NCBI RefSeq assembly: GCF_001306175.1
Contig: NZ_LGKN01000003.1
Span: 372,001-436,000 of the forward strand
Length of the DNA: 64,000 nucleotides
Direction: 5' to 3'
DNA from: Ardenticatena maritima
Lineage (GTDB): Bacteria > Chloroflexota > Anaerolineae > Ardenticatenales > Ardenticatenaceae
A model generated the notes under the pieces. The model made no database searches. It worked only from the letters and a program-made list of their open reading frames with translations, and had not been told where the DNA came from. How positions within the stretch are numbered: position 1 is the stretch's first letter; the number at the start of each line of letters is the position of its first letter. Shown piece by piece: positions 18,266-26,875 of this stretch. The translations under genes were made by a program, and so were the position numbers.

Positions 18266-18739
18266 TCACCATTTGACGACAAGCCGCCAATGATTGCGTG
18301 ATGCTTCGGGAGTGTACACCACTTCATCAACCAATTGGCGCACCAGAAAAAGCCCGTATCCGTGCACTTGCGGTTCATCGAGGTTGGGTTCACGTACACT
18401 GGAAGGGTCAAAGCGTACACCGTAATCGTACAGATTGATTTCAAGCTGCTGGGCGTCTTCATCCAGGAAGAAGAGCACTTGAATGCGCCCGTTTTCAATG
18501 TCCTTGTAAGCGTGGTTGACGATGTTGGTGCAGATTTCATGCACCGCGAGTTGGGTGTTGTAGGTTTTGATTTCGCGCTCAGGAATATTGGACATCCGCT
18601 CAAACAGCGCCTCCACACAACTCCCGACAACATTGAGGAAGCGGTGTTCGGCTGGGATGTTGAGCTCGACGACATGGTAGGCGTGATCGAATGTGGCTGT
18701 CTGGTTTTGAGATGATGGATTGCGTCGCCAGAATCCCAT
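18266..18739 (-). CDS. Anti-sigma factor-type serine kinase (RsbW/SpoIIAB-like HATPase)
   Basis: 157 residues with a single GHKL ATPase fold: N box HEICTNIVNHAY, G1-type DYGVRFDP, G2 HGYGLFLVRQLVDEV. This is the HATPase_c_2 form found in RsbW-type anti-sigma kinases. It should phosphorylate one or both STAS proteins and bind a sigma factor or other client. No sigma factor gene is in the window, so the client is unknown. Two bases separate it from the phosphatase gene upstream. Confidence 0.88.
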   Translation of the reverse strand: MGFWRRNPSSQNQTATFDHAYHVVELNIPAEHRFLNVVGSCVEALFERMSNIPEREIKTYNTQLAVHEICTNIVNHAYKDIENGRIQVLFFLDEDAQQLEINLYDYGVRFDPSSVREPNLDEPQVHGYGLFLVRQLVDEVVYTPEASRNHWRLVVKW

Positions 18740-18741
18740 TG

Positions 18742-20316
18742 CTACACCCCTTTCAGAACTAACAAGGTTTGGTCATCCAGCATGGGGGTGCCTGCGGTGA
18801 ACTCTTGCACTGCCTGATAGAGTGCGTTGCCAATCTCAGCCGCCGAACGGTGCCCCACAGAGGTGAGGATGTCGAATATGCGTTTCAATCCGAACATTTC
18901 TCCGCGCGTATTCGTGGCTTCATGGAAGCCGTCTGTTGCCACGACAAAGACATCGCCGGGGAGCAGTGAAACCTTGCGGTCCACGTGAAAACTCTCCGGC
19001 AAAACGCCCAGGGCGGTGCCGTCGGGTTCAACCAGGCGCGGCCCTTCGCCGGCGGGCATGTAGATGATGGGAGCATGCCCCGCGCTGGCGAGAAGAAATG
19101 TGCGCGAATCTTCCCGATAGGAGCCTACAAATGCCGTGGCGAACATGCTCACGTTCGTAAAATCTTCGTATAAGTCCTCATTCGCGCGCGCCAGAATGTT
19201 TTCCGGCGTAGGTGTGGGCAGGAATTTGGCTTTGGTGCGCAGGACGGTGCGCACAACCGCCATCAGCAAGGCGGCTGACATCCCCTTGCCGGAAACGTCG
19301 CCGACTGTGAAAATCATCCAACCATCGCCTTTCGGCACGAAGTCGTAAAAATCACCGCCAACGTGCAGCGAAGGCACCGATTTGGCGAAGATGTCGAGTG
19401 TCTCGAAATGGGGTGTTGTTTGCGGCAGCAATTGCGCTTGCACACGTTTGGCAAGCTCCATCTCGGTCAACAATCGAATGCGCTTCAGCTTTTCCTGATG
19501 AAGGATCTCATTTTCAAAGTACGCCCCTACCTGTTCGGCAATCGTCATAGCCAGCTTGACATCGGGTGTGGAGAAGGCTGATGGACGATTGCAAAGGACG
19601 AGAACGGCTTGCACTTCACCTTCGATACCAATCGGAATAGCCATCAGCGTTTGGACGTTGGCGGGGACAATGTGCCCTGTGGCTTGTGATTCGGTCAGGA
19701 TTTCCTGACGTTGGCTTACACGTTGCAAGTATTGGTGCAATGTTTCATCATCAAAGAGCGGTGTGGGGTGCCAGTGCACAAAATGCCCGTTGGGCACTTC
19801 GACCAGCATCCCCACGCTTTGCACGCGAAACAGACGTTGCGCCACGACGGCAATGGCGTGCGCCATATGGCGCAAGTCGGACGCCTGGCGTACCGACTCG
19901 GCCAGCTCATAGAGCGCCATCAATTGGTCCTGATATGTGCTGAGCTGGGCGCTCAATACGTCAAGTTCCTGATGTTGCGTGAGCACCTGGGCGACCAAGT
20001 GGGCTTCTGCGGCCAGGCGTTGGCGGTGGGCTTGCGTCGGCGGGACGCCGTAGAGCCGCATTTCGCCCAAGATGTTTTCGGCGTGGCGAATGGGCGCCCG
20101 CAAAGATGGAGGCACGTTGCGCCAGGGAAAATTGCTCGGTGAGACAAAAACGGCATGTTGGCGCGAAACAATGCTGACGGCGTGCGCCCCATTTTCATGC
20201 CAGCTATCCGCCCACATCGCCAGGTAGGTTGACAGGCATTCCCAACCCTGTTCTTCGGTAGAGAGCACCTCGGGCGTAAACAAACTGCCTGATGTGAGGA
20301 GTGGCTTGGTGCTCAT
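18742..20316 (-). CDS. GAF-SpoIIE (PP2C) serine phosphatase
   Basis: 524 residues. After an N-terminal sensory-looking part and a coiled segment (about 110-145), a GAF domain spans about 145-270 and a SpoIIE/PP2C phosphatase domain about 310-522. Metal-binding acidic motifs are visible: GGDFYDF near 320-326, VGDVSGKGMSAAL near 338-350, ATDGFHEA near 460-467 and LDDQT near 513-517. It should dephosphorylate the STAS partner(s) in response to a ligand of the GAF domain. The start at 20316 follows AAAGGAG; the frame extends 18 codons upstream but across that site. Confidence 0.92.
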   Translation of the reverse strand: MSTKPLLTSGSLFTPEVLSTEEQGWECLSTYLAMWADSWHENGAHAVSIVSRQHAVFVSPSNFPWRNVPPSLRAPIRHAENILGEMRLYGVPPTQAHRQRLAAEAHLVAQVLTQHQELDVLSAQLSTYQDQLMALYELAESVRQASDLRHMAHAIAVVAQRLFRVQSVGMLVEVPNGHFVHWHPTPLFDDETLHQYLQRVSQRQEILTESQATGHIVPANVQTLMAIPIGIEGEVQAVLVLCNRPSAFSTPDVKLAMTIAEQVGAYFENEILHQEKLKRIRLLTEMELAKRVQAQLLPQTTPHFETLDIFAKSVPSLHVGGDFYDFVPKGDGWMIFTVGDVSGKGMSAALLMAVVRTVLRTKAKFLPTPTPENILARANEDLYEDFTNVSMFATAFVGSYREDSRTFLLASAGHAPIIYMPAGEGPRLVEPDGTALGVLPESFHVDRKVSLLPGDVFVVATDGFHEATNTRGEMFGLKRIFDILTSVGHRSAAEIGNALYQAVQEFTAGTPMLDDQTLLVLKGV

Positions 20317-20341
20317 CCTGTGGCTCCTTTTCGGCGGTGCG

Positions 20342-20689
20342 TTATTCGGCAACCGGCTGGAAGTAGGCAAGCGCCTCTTCCTCTGTCTCGAAAATGCGGA
20401 AGGCTTTATCCAGGCGCGTCAATTCAAAGATGATGCGCACAGGCTGTTGCAAGCGGCAGAGAACGAGGTCGCCGCCATGCTGGCGTGCATGTTTCATGGC
20501 CTGCACCAGGGTGGCCAAGCCTGTTGAATCAATGAAGTTGACGCCGCTCAAATCAATGATGATGTTGTGCGTGCCGGCTTTCATGGTGTCGTCCAGCCAT
20601 TCAGCGACAGCAGGCGCCTGATAGGCGTCGAAGCGCCCTGCGAGGTGCAACATGGCTTTGCCTTCTTCATAGCGCGGTTTCAGTTCCAT
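20342..20689 (-). CDS. STAS-domain anti-sigma factor antagonist, second copy
   Basis: 115 residues, a lone STAS domain with the target serine in FIDSTGLATLVQAM. GGAGG lies eight bases before the ATG at 20689, excluding the longer upstream frame. It stands between the glycosyltransferase pair and the phosphatase gene. With the second STAS gene downstream, the module has two antagonists for one visible kinase, which allows competing or sequential outputs. Confidence 0.9.
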   Translation of the reverse strand: MELKPRYEEGKAMLHLAGRFDAYQAPAVAEWLDDTMKAGTHNIIIDLSGVNFIDSTGLATLVQAMKHARQHGGDLVLCRLQQPVRIIFELTRLDKAFRIFETEEEALAYFQPVAE

Positions 20690-20709
20690 AGGTATGCCTC
20701 CTTGTACTT

Positions 20710-21966
20710 TCAGTTGTGAGCAACAGTTTGTGATTCCTGCTTGGTCATCTGCGGTGTTTCGCCGCCATGCCGTTGTGCAATCAGCGTTTGGAAGTGCAAC
20801 AGATACCAATCCACCACGTCGTCCATGCCCAGCCCTTTCGACGCGAGATAGTTGCGCCACCCCACTTCACGGCGGTATTCATCATTCAGCAGGAATGTTT
20901 GAATAGCGTTCGCCAGGCTTTCGATGTCCCCGGGGTCAAAAAATTCGCCGGCATAGCCTTCTTCACGCACCAATTCGGCAAGGTCGCCAATATCCGGCAG
21001 GACGGCGGCTTTGCCATAGTTGCCTGCTTGGTGCAACACCCCGGAGCTCCCGGTGGTGGCTGTGTAAGGGAAGACCACCACGGCGGCTTCGCTGAAAATA
21101 CGCGGCACATCCTCTTCTGGAACGTAGCCCGTAAACCGAATGTTGGGCACGTCGCGGTATTGCTCGCGTACACGTTCCAGGTAGCCGGGGGCGTTCGGGC
21201 TGTTGGTGCCTGCAATCACCAATTCGAGCGGCATATCGAGCCGTTCTTGCAACAGGCGAAATGCTTCAATCAGCATTTCGACTTTCTTGTATGTGCCGAA
21301 CTTGCCAAAGGCGAGAATGCGGCGCGGTCCATCAGGCAAATCAAGTGAGGGTTGCGCCACTTCGTCGAACGAGCCATGCGGGGCAAGGATGACGTTTTTG
21401 GCTTTATACTTGGTTTCCAAAATCTCCACGTATTTGGGAATGGTGACCGCCACCAGGTCCGCCATCAAAATCATGCGAGTGACAACCGTGCCCGCGGTAC
21501 GAATAACCCATTCAACCAGCGGGTTGGTGGCGAAGCCGGCTTTTTTCAGGTCAACCGTTTCCATAATGTTGTGGAGCAGGACGACGCTGGGAATGCCCAA
21601 CATACGCACCAGGAGAGGCGTCATGAGCCCCAGGGTGGCGGGGATTTTGCGGTCGCCAAAACTGGCGAACTGAATGTTGAAAAGCACCACGTCGGGGCGT
21701 GTGGCGCGCACGGCTTGCATGATGCGCCAGGGATTGCGCCAATCGTTGAAACGCCAGCAGGTGCGGACGTGTACCGGCGCGAGCGGGTGTTGCGGCGTTC
21801 CCTCTGGGAACGTGTAGGTTTGCCCTGCTGGCAATTCGTCCGCATACACAATCACTTCGGCGACTTCCGGTTTGGCGCGCAGGTGGCGCACAAAGTGGTA
21901 GCCATACTCGTTCAACGTGCCTTTGCCGGGCGGATGGGTTGTCACAACACCAACACGCATGCTCAT
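20710..21966 (-). CDS. Glycosyltransferase, GT-B fold (GT4-like)
   Basis: 418 residues. N-terminal start VGVVTTHPPGKGTLNEYG, then a donor-binding half with RRILAFGKFGTYKKVEMLIEAF, NIRFTGYVPEEDVPRIFSEAAVVVFPYT and GSSGVLHQAGNYGKAAVLPDIGDLAEL, which is the family 4 pattern including the acidic donor-site region. The likely role is transfer of a nucleotide-activated sugar to a lipid or glycan. The ATG at 21966 overlaps the stop of the upstream glycosyltransferase in an ATGA arrangement, so the two are coupled. Acceptor and sugar are unknown. Confidence 0.87.
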   Translation of the reverse strand: MSMRVGVVTTHPPGKGTLNEYGYHFVRHLRAKPEVAEVIVYADELPAGQTYTFPEGTPQHPLAPVHVRTCWRFNDWRNPWRIMQAVRATRPDVVLFNIQFASFGDRKIPATLGLMTPLLVRMLGIPSVVLLHNIMETVDLKKAGFATNPLVEWVIRTAGTVVTRMILMADLVAVTIPKYVEILETKYKAKNVILAPHGSFDEVAQPSLDLPDGPRRILAFGKFGTYKKVEMLIEAFRLLQERLDMPLELVIAGTNSPNAPGYLERVREQYRDVPNIRFTGYVPEEDVPRIFSEAAVVVFPYTATTGSSGVLHQAGNYGKAAVLPDIGDLAELVREEGYAGEFFDPGDIESLANAIQTFLLNDEYRREVGWRNYLASKGLGMDDVVDWYLLHFQTLIAQRHGGETPQMTKQESQTVAHN

Positions 21967-22760
21967 GCGATGACCTCCTGTGGATACCCTACCTGGCGGA
22001 TGTAGAGACCGCGCCAATCGTTGACTTTGATGCGCACCATGTCCGCGAGGAATTGCCGCACGACCTTGAACGACTGCACTTTGGAGCCGGGGGCGTCTAT
22101 CCATTCCACGGGTACTTCGGCAACCCGATACCCGAACTTGTGGGCGAGGTAGAGAATTTCGAGATCGAATGAAAACCCCATGATGGTTTGTGCGCGGAAC
22201 AGGTGATGGGCGGCCTCTCGTGTGAAGAGTTTGAAGCCGCATTGCGTATCGTGAACGCCAATGTGCAGAATGTTGCGCACCATCCAGCGCAAGCCGGCGC
22301 TGAGAATACGGCGGTGGAGTGGGCGGTACTGTTCTTCGGCGCCCTCCACCGCACGCGAACCGACGGCGATGTCGTAGCCTTCGTCGGTGAGTTTGGTGAG
22401 CAACTTGTTTAGTTCTTCAATGGGGGTGGAATTGTCAGCGTCGGCAAAGAGAATGTAGCGCCCACGCGCCGCCAATACGCCGCGCCGCACAGCACTGCCT
22501 TTTCCGCCATTGCGCGGGGCTTGCAGTACGCGCACGTTGGCAAACCCCAATGATGTGACCAGTTCCACCGTCTTGTCGCGTGAGCCGTCGTCAGAGACAA
22601 TGAGTTCCCATGGGAAGCCGAGACTGCACACATGTGCGGCAATTGCGCCGATGGTCGGCAAAATGCGAATTTCTTCGTTGTAGGCTGGAATGACAACCGA
22701 CAAAAAAGGCTCGCCTTCAATCGGGGTGCTTTTCCAGCGTTCATAGGCTTCAAATGTCAT
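21963..22760 (-). CDS. Dolichyl/polyprenyl-phosphate glucosyltransferase-like GT2
   Basis: 265 residues, GT-A fold of family 2. LSVVIPAYNEEIRILPTI opens the domain, IVSDDGSRDKT holds the nucleotide-binding acids and ILFADADNSTPIEE holds the DAD metal motif. The pattern HDTQCGFKLFTREAAHHLF, then MGFSFDLEILYLA is characteristic of the DPG-synthase/ALG5 type, which charges a polyprenyl phosphate with sugar. No C-terminal membrane helices are seen. GGAGG precedes the ATG at 22760. This is the first gene of the nine-gene leftward operon. Confidence 0.87.
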   Translation of the reverse strand: MTFEAYERWKSTPIEGEPFLSVVIPAYNEEIRILPTIGAIAAHVCSLGFPWELIVSDDGSRDKTVELVTSLGFANVRVLQAPRNGGKGSAVRRGVLAARGRYILFADADNSTPIEELNKLLTKLTDEGYDIAVGSRAVEGAEEQYRPLHRRILSAGLRWMVRNILHIGVHDTQCGFKLFTREAAHHLFRAQTIMGFSFDLEILYLAHKFGYRVAEVPVEWIDAPGSKVQSFKVVRQFLADMVRIKVNDWRGLYIRQVGYPQEVIA

Positions 22761-22970
22761 CACAACCTCCTTGCCCCTTCGCACCTTTCCTATGTTTCAA
22801 GTACACATGTATTTGATGAAAAGAAGATGAACTTTTGATAAGAAAGCGTTGCCCAATTGTTCAAGTGGATATGGGACAAAAGGACTATTTGGAAGGGCAA
22901 AGAGGCGCTTTGTATGAACAAGGTGTGATTGAGAGGGAAAGATGGATGAAACGGCTGTGAACAGCCGGGG
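22761..22970. other. 210-base intergenic region upstream of the glycosyltransferase/partner-switching operon
   Basis: Comparatively A/T-rich for this genome. It must hold the operon promoter on the minus strand, but I found no pair of hexamers close to consensus with good spacing, which would fit an alternative sigma factor. At its right end a small hairpin CGGCTG/CAGCCG (22952-22967) lies just beyond the stop of the DUF4129 gene and may end that transcript. Confidence 0.4.
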
Positions 22971-24551
22971 CTATTGCGATGCGGAAGGGGTCTCTTCTTG
23001 ATGTGCCAGGTGTTCGCGCCAGATGTGCAGGGCGTTTTCGGCACGCGCTACATGTTCCTCGTTCAGGGGGTAGGGTGTGTAGCGGGCGCGCTCAAAGACA
23101 GCGGTCATGATGTCGAGGGGCGGCGCGGCGTCAGGGCGTTGGCGGCTGACGGTTTGGGCGTATTCGTGCGGGGTTTGGGTGGGAAGGCGCGGCAAGCCGT
23201 GTTCCGCTCCTGTGTTGAGGGCGCGCTGATAGAGCGCAAAGATATGTTCGCGTGGGGTGCGGGGTGTGGCTGGGCGGCGCGGGTTGGAAGCGCTTTGGGC
23301 GGGGGTGGATGTGGCCAGCCGCGCATTCGCGATGAGGCGGCGCGTTTCCGCCTGAACAGCGCGCCCCATGCGGCGCAGCCAGTGCCAGAGGCGGCGCAAC
23401 CACGCTATGGGGCGTAAAGCGTGCAGGGCGGCGACGGCTTCCGGATGGTCTGCCAGATAGGCGCGAAAGAGCGCGCTGACCGCGTAGAGCAGTAGCCCCC
23501 AAAAGATAATGGCGCGCAGAATGTCAAACCAGACGCCGGGGGGGCTGCCGCTTTGTTGCGCCAAAAATTCGGTAGGGGGTGGCGGCGCTTCGGGTTGGAG
23601 CGCCGACCCATCGTCAAACCGCGACATGAGCCAGGCGAAAGGCAATGTGAACAAGAACATGAGGAGCAACACAACATAAAACAGCATGGTGTACAGCAGC
23701 CAGAGGATTTCAACCGTGAACGAGACAATCTCGGAGAGCGAGCGAAACGCGCCGGTGCCTACGGGCGGCAATAGAAGTGCCAGGACGCCGGCGGTGATGA
23801 GGAGCAACGCCGTGTAGAGTGCCCACCGCAGGCTGAGCGTGGCGGTGATGTGGGCGCGTTCGTGCGCCCACATGTGCACTTGTGTGGCAAAGTGGACTTC
23901 CGCCAGCAGCATGAGCCCAAAAACGAAGTAGGTCATCAGGATGGCGAGAATGACCCACGCGGGCGGCGGCGTGATGTTGGGCGATGTGCGGGCGTCGGCG
24001 AGCAGCGCGCCGAAGACAAAGAGCAAGACCATACCGCCCCAGAAGAAGCGTGTGGCGATGGCGTGCAGGGGTGGGGTTTCGTCCTGGTGCTGTTCGGACG
24101 GCATGCCGGCGCGTTCAAAGTCGCGGGCGGCGTCGAGGGCGAACAACCACGTGAGCACCACAAGCATGTAGGTGACCACGACTTCGACCGAAAGCATGCG
24201 CAACGGCTCGCGAGGCCAGAGCAGTAGTTCGTGCAGAATGTCGCGGGGTGTGTCGCCGAGGAAAACGCCTACACGCACGAGCACGAGCAGAACAAGCAAT
24301 TCAATCAGGCGAAAGCGCCAGAAATCATTGCCGCGCTGGGGGCGCAAGCGCAAAATGTGGTGGGAGAAAATCGCTTCGGCGGTGGCGAGCAGCGGCGCAA
24401 GCAGGATGAAAAGCGTGTTCCATGAAGGTTTGATTTGCCGCACGAAAAGCGCAATCGCCAGTGCGATGCAGGCCGTCATGCCCGCCAACGCAACCGAGCG
24501 AAAGACCCACTGCCCCAATGTTGTTTCGGGAATCTCTTGTTGTTGGGTCAT
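22971..24551 (-). CDS. Multi-TM protein with C-terminal DUF4129 domain
   Basis: 526 residues: about ten hydrophobic helices in the first 390 residues, then a soluble tail. The last 90 residues (ALYQRALNTGAEHGLPRL, QTPHEYAQTV, FERARYTPYPL) match DUF4129, a domain usually found at the end of transglutaminase-like membrane proteins encoded beside MoxR and DUF58. No transglutaminase Cys-His-Asp core is visible. The ATG overlaps the DUF58 stop in an ATGA arrangement. Function unknown; probably envelope or chaperone related with its two partners. Confidence 0.8.
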   Translation of the reverse strand: MTQQQEIPETTLGQWVFRSVALAGMTACIALAIALFVRQIKPSWNTLFILLAPLLATAEAIFSHHILRLRPQRGNDFWRFRLIELLVLLVLVRVGVFLGDTPRDILHELLLWPREPLRMLSVEVVVTYMLVVLTWLFALDAARDFERAGMPSEQHQDETPPLHAIATRFFWGGMVLLFVFGALLADARTSPNITPPPAWVILAILMTYFVFGLMLLAEVHFATQVHMWAHERAHITATLSLRWALYTALLLITAGVLALLLPPVGTGAFRSLSEIVSFTVEILWLLYTMLFYVVLLLMFLFTLPFAWLMSRFDDGSALQPEAPPPPTEFLAQQSGSPPGVWFDILRAIIFWGLLLYAVSALFRAYLADHPEAVAALHALRPIAWLRRLWHWLRRMGRAVQAETRRLIANARLATSTPAQSASNPRRPATPRTPREHIFALYQRALNTGAEHGLPRLPTQTPHEYAQTVSRQRPDAAPPLDIMTAVFERARYTPYPLNEEHVARAENALHIWREHLAHQEETPSASQ

Positions 24552-25750
24552 GGCGCACTCCCCACACCACCCAAGGCAAATAAGTGTTCATCCCACACGA
24601 CATAAAACGGTACGCCCAACAGGTCTGTGGCGCGTCGGGCTTCGCGCACGCTCAGACCGGGACGTACCGCGATGAGGGTGACATGAAACCCCAAGCGCCG
24701 CCAGGTAGCCACGTGTTCAAGTGTGGCGGCGTCCACATCGCCTGTAACCAAAACAATTGTCGCGCCCCATGCCAGTTGGGCGATGGCGCGCCGCACGTGC
24801 GGCAACACGGAGACATCGTCGGCGGGCTGAATGCGCGCAAGCAGTTCCAGCATGTGGACCAGGTGCGCGTGCCCGCTTTGCACGGGAAGCCAGTAGAGGG
24901 TGCGTGTTTGTTCCAAGCCGTCCATGCCGTGCGCGAGAAGCCCAACCGCTTGTTGCGCGGTTTGCACCAGGTGTACCGCCATCGAAGCCACGGCGGTGAT
25001 GGCCAGTTCCGTCGCGGTGTAGCGCTGCCCGTGGGCGTACCGCGCCAAATCAACATCCAGCACGAAAAGCGTTTCGCGGGCGATGGTAGGCTCAAAGGTT
25101 TTGACCATCAAATCGTCCAGATGCGCCGAAGCCGACCAGTGAATCATGCGGGGGGGATCGCCTTCGGCGTAGGGGCGTACCCCCACAAAACGGGATGGGT
25201 CGTGCAGAAGTGGCACGCGGTTCTTCATCCCAACGAACGGCGCATGGGCAGGCAAGCCCAATTGGGCAAGCGGCACCACGCGCGGATAGACGATTATGGT
25301 GTCCACATCGCCGCCGATGATGCGCGCCGGCACCAGCCCGAAAAGGTCGCCCAGGCGCACCGTGAGCGGCCCGACGGTGTACACGCCCCGTTTGCGACAG
25401 ACGAGGCGGTAGGTGATGGTATGGCGCTCATGCCCCAGCAGGGAGACGACTTCATGGGGAGATTCGCCCGAGGCAAGCGCCACGGGGAGTGATTCGTGCA
25501 CATCAAGCCAGGCGATGGGCAAGCGGCTTTTGTTTTCCAGCCAGACTTCACCTTCGACGGTCTCACCCCAAAACGCCCGCTGGGGAAGGCGACGCCCAAA
25601 AACAAGCGCACGCATACTTTGGCGCGCCCACAGCCGCGACAGCAGATAGACCAGCGCGACCAGGTAGAGCACCGAGAGAAAGGCTTCCACCTGAAAGAAC
25701 GCCGCCGCCGCCAGGAGCAGAAGCACGAGCAAGACAAAAATTTGCCACAT
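24548..25750 (-). CDS. DUF58 domain protein
   Basis: 400 residues: two N-terminal membrane helices (about 3-40), a beta-rich segment, then the DUF58 core with FVGVRPYAEGDPPRMIHWSASAH near 190-215 and a von Willebrand A-like C-terminal half with FVLDVDLA. DUF58 proteins are nearly always encoded with MoxR ATPases, as here: the ATG shares one base with the MoxR stop. They are thought to be clients or effectors of the ATPase; the molecular role is not settled. Confidence 0.9.
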   Translation of the reverse strand: MWQIFVLLVLLLLAAAAFFQVEAFLSVLYLVALVYLLSRLWARQSMRALVFGRRLPQRAFWGETVEGEVWLENKSRLPIAWLDVHESLPVALASGESPHEVVSLLGHERHTITYRLVCRKRGVYTVGPLTVRLGDLFGLVPARIIGGDVDTIIVYPRVVPLAQLGLPAHAPFVGMKNRVPLLHDPSRFVGVRPYAEGDPPRMIHWSASAHLDDLMVKTFEPTIARETLFVLDVDLARYAHGQRYTATELAITAVASMAVHLVQTAQQAVGLLAHGMDGLEQTRTLYWLPVQSGHAHLVHMLELLARIQPADDVSVLPHVRRAIAQLAWGATIVLVTGDVDAATLEHVATWRRLGFHVTLIAVRPGLSVREARRATDLLGVPFYVVWDEHLFALGGVGSAP

Positions 25751-26718
25751 CAGGCGCTTTCTCCCAGCGACACTTCGACACGTTCCAGCACATCGGCGAT
25801 GATATGCGCCCCGGTTCGTCCCCGCAGTTGGCTTTCGGGGCGCACAATCAGGCGGTGTTCCAACACGTAGGGCGCAAGGTGTTTCACATCGTCGGGGAGC
25901 ACGTAGTCGCGCCCGCGGAGCGCCGCGAAGGCTTGGGCGGCTTTGTAAAGCGCGAGTGAGCCGCGGGGGCTGGCGCCCAGCAAAAGGTCGGGGTGGGCGC
26001 GGGTGGCGTGGACGATGTTGAGGATGTAGGTTTCAACGGTTTCATCCACATGAACAGCCGCCACGCGCGGTTGGAGCGCGAGCAGGTCTTCACCTTGCAC
26101 GACCGGTTGCACCTGTGAGATGGGATGCTCGCCGCGCAAACGGCGCAACATGGCACGCTCTTGCTCCAAATCAAGATAGCCGAGCCGCACACGCAAAAAG
26201 AAGCGGTCGAGTTGGGCTTCGGGCAGGGGGAATGTCCCTTCGTATTCGATGGGGTTTTGTGTAGCGAGCACGAGGAACGGGCGTTTGAGGGGGTGGGTTT
26301 TCCCATCCACAGTGACCTGGCGCTCTTGCATGGCTTCCAGCAGGGCGGATTGGGTGCGCGGCGTGGCGCGGTTCAATTCGTCCGCCAGCAAGACATTGAC
26401 GAAGATGGGACCGGGGCGAAATTCAAACACGCCTTGTTGACGGTTGAAGACGCTCACCCCCAGCACATCGTTGGGGAGCAGGTCGGGCGTGCATTGGATG
26501 CGGCGGAACGAAACCCCCAGACTGGCCGCCAACGCGCGCGCCAGCATGGTTTTTCCCGTGCCGGGGACATCTTCCAGCAGGACGTGCCCCTCACACAACA
26601 GCGCGATGACGAGCAGTTCGATGGCGTCGCGTTTGCCGACGAGCACGGTTTCGACGTTGGCAATCACGCGCTCTGCAAACGCTTTCACCGGCTCGACATC
26701 AACACCCTGTCCAGGCAT
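25750..26718 (-). CDS. MoxR-family AAA+ ATPase
   Basis: 322 residues, single AAA+ module: Walker A EDVPGTGKTM, Walker B LLADELNRA, the MoxR-specific TQSALLEAMQE and sensor 1 ATQNPIEYEGT, and a C-terminal lid with SPRG. MoxR ATPases act as chaperones that mature metal-containing or membrane protein complexes together with VWA/DUF58 partners. The start at 26718 follows AAAGGAGC; a frame continuing 38 codons upstream crosses that site. It is first in the MoxR-DUF58-DUF4129 operon. Confidence 0.92.
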   Translation of the reverse strand: MPGQGVDVEPVKAFAERVIANVETVLVGKRDAIELLVIALLCEGHVLLEDVPGTGKTMLARALAASLGVSFRRIQCTPDLLPNDVLGVSVFNRQQGVFEFRPGPIFVNVLLADELNRATPRTQSALLEAMQERQVTVDGKTHPLKRPFLVLATQNPIEYEGTFPLPEAQLDRFFLRVRLGYLDLEQERAMLRRLRGEHPISQVQPVVQGEDLLALQPRVAAVHVDETVETYILNIVHATRAHPDLLLGASPRGSLALYKAAQAFAALRGRDYVLPDDVKHLAPYVLEHRLIVRPESQLRGRTGAHIIADVLERVEVSLGESA

Positions 26719-26875
26719 GGTGGTGCTCCTTTGGTCATTGGTCAGTGTTGTATGCAAATGTTCCCCAAACGGGCGGAAAAGGCAATTTTGCGGCGGGAAT
26801 AGGCTCCATACTTCACAGAAGCCGCGTTTCACGTATCATCTTTGTTTGTGTATCCAGCAAGCAAACGGAGGGGCT

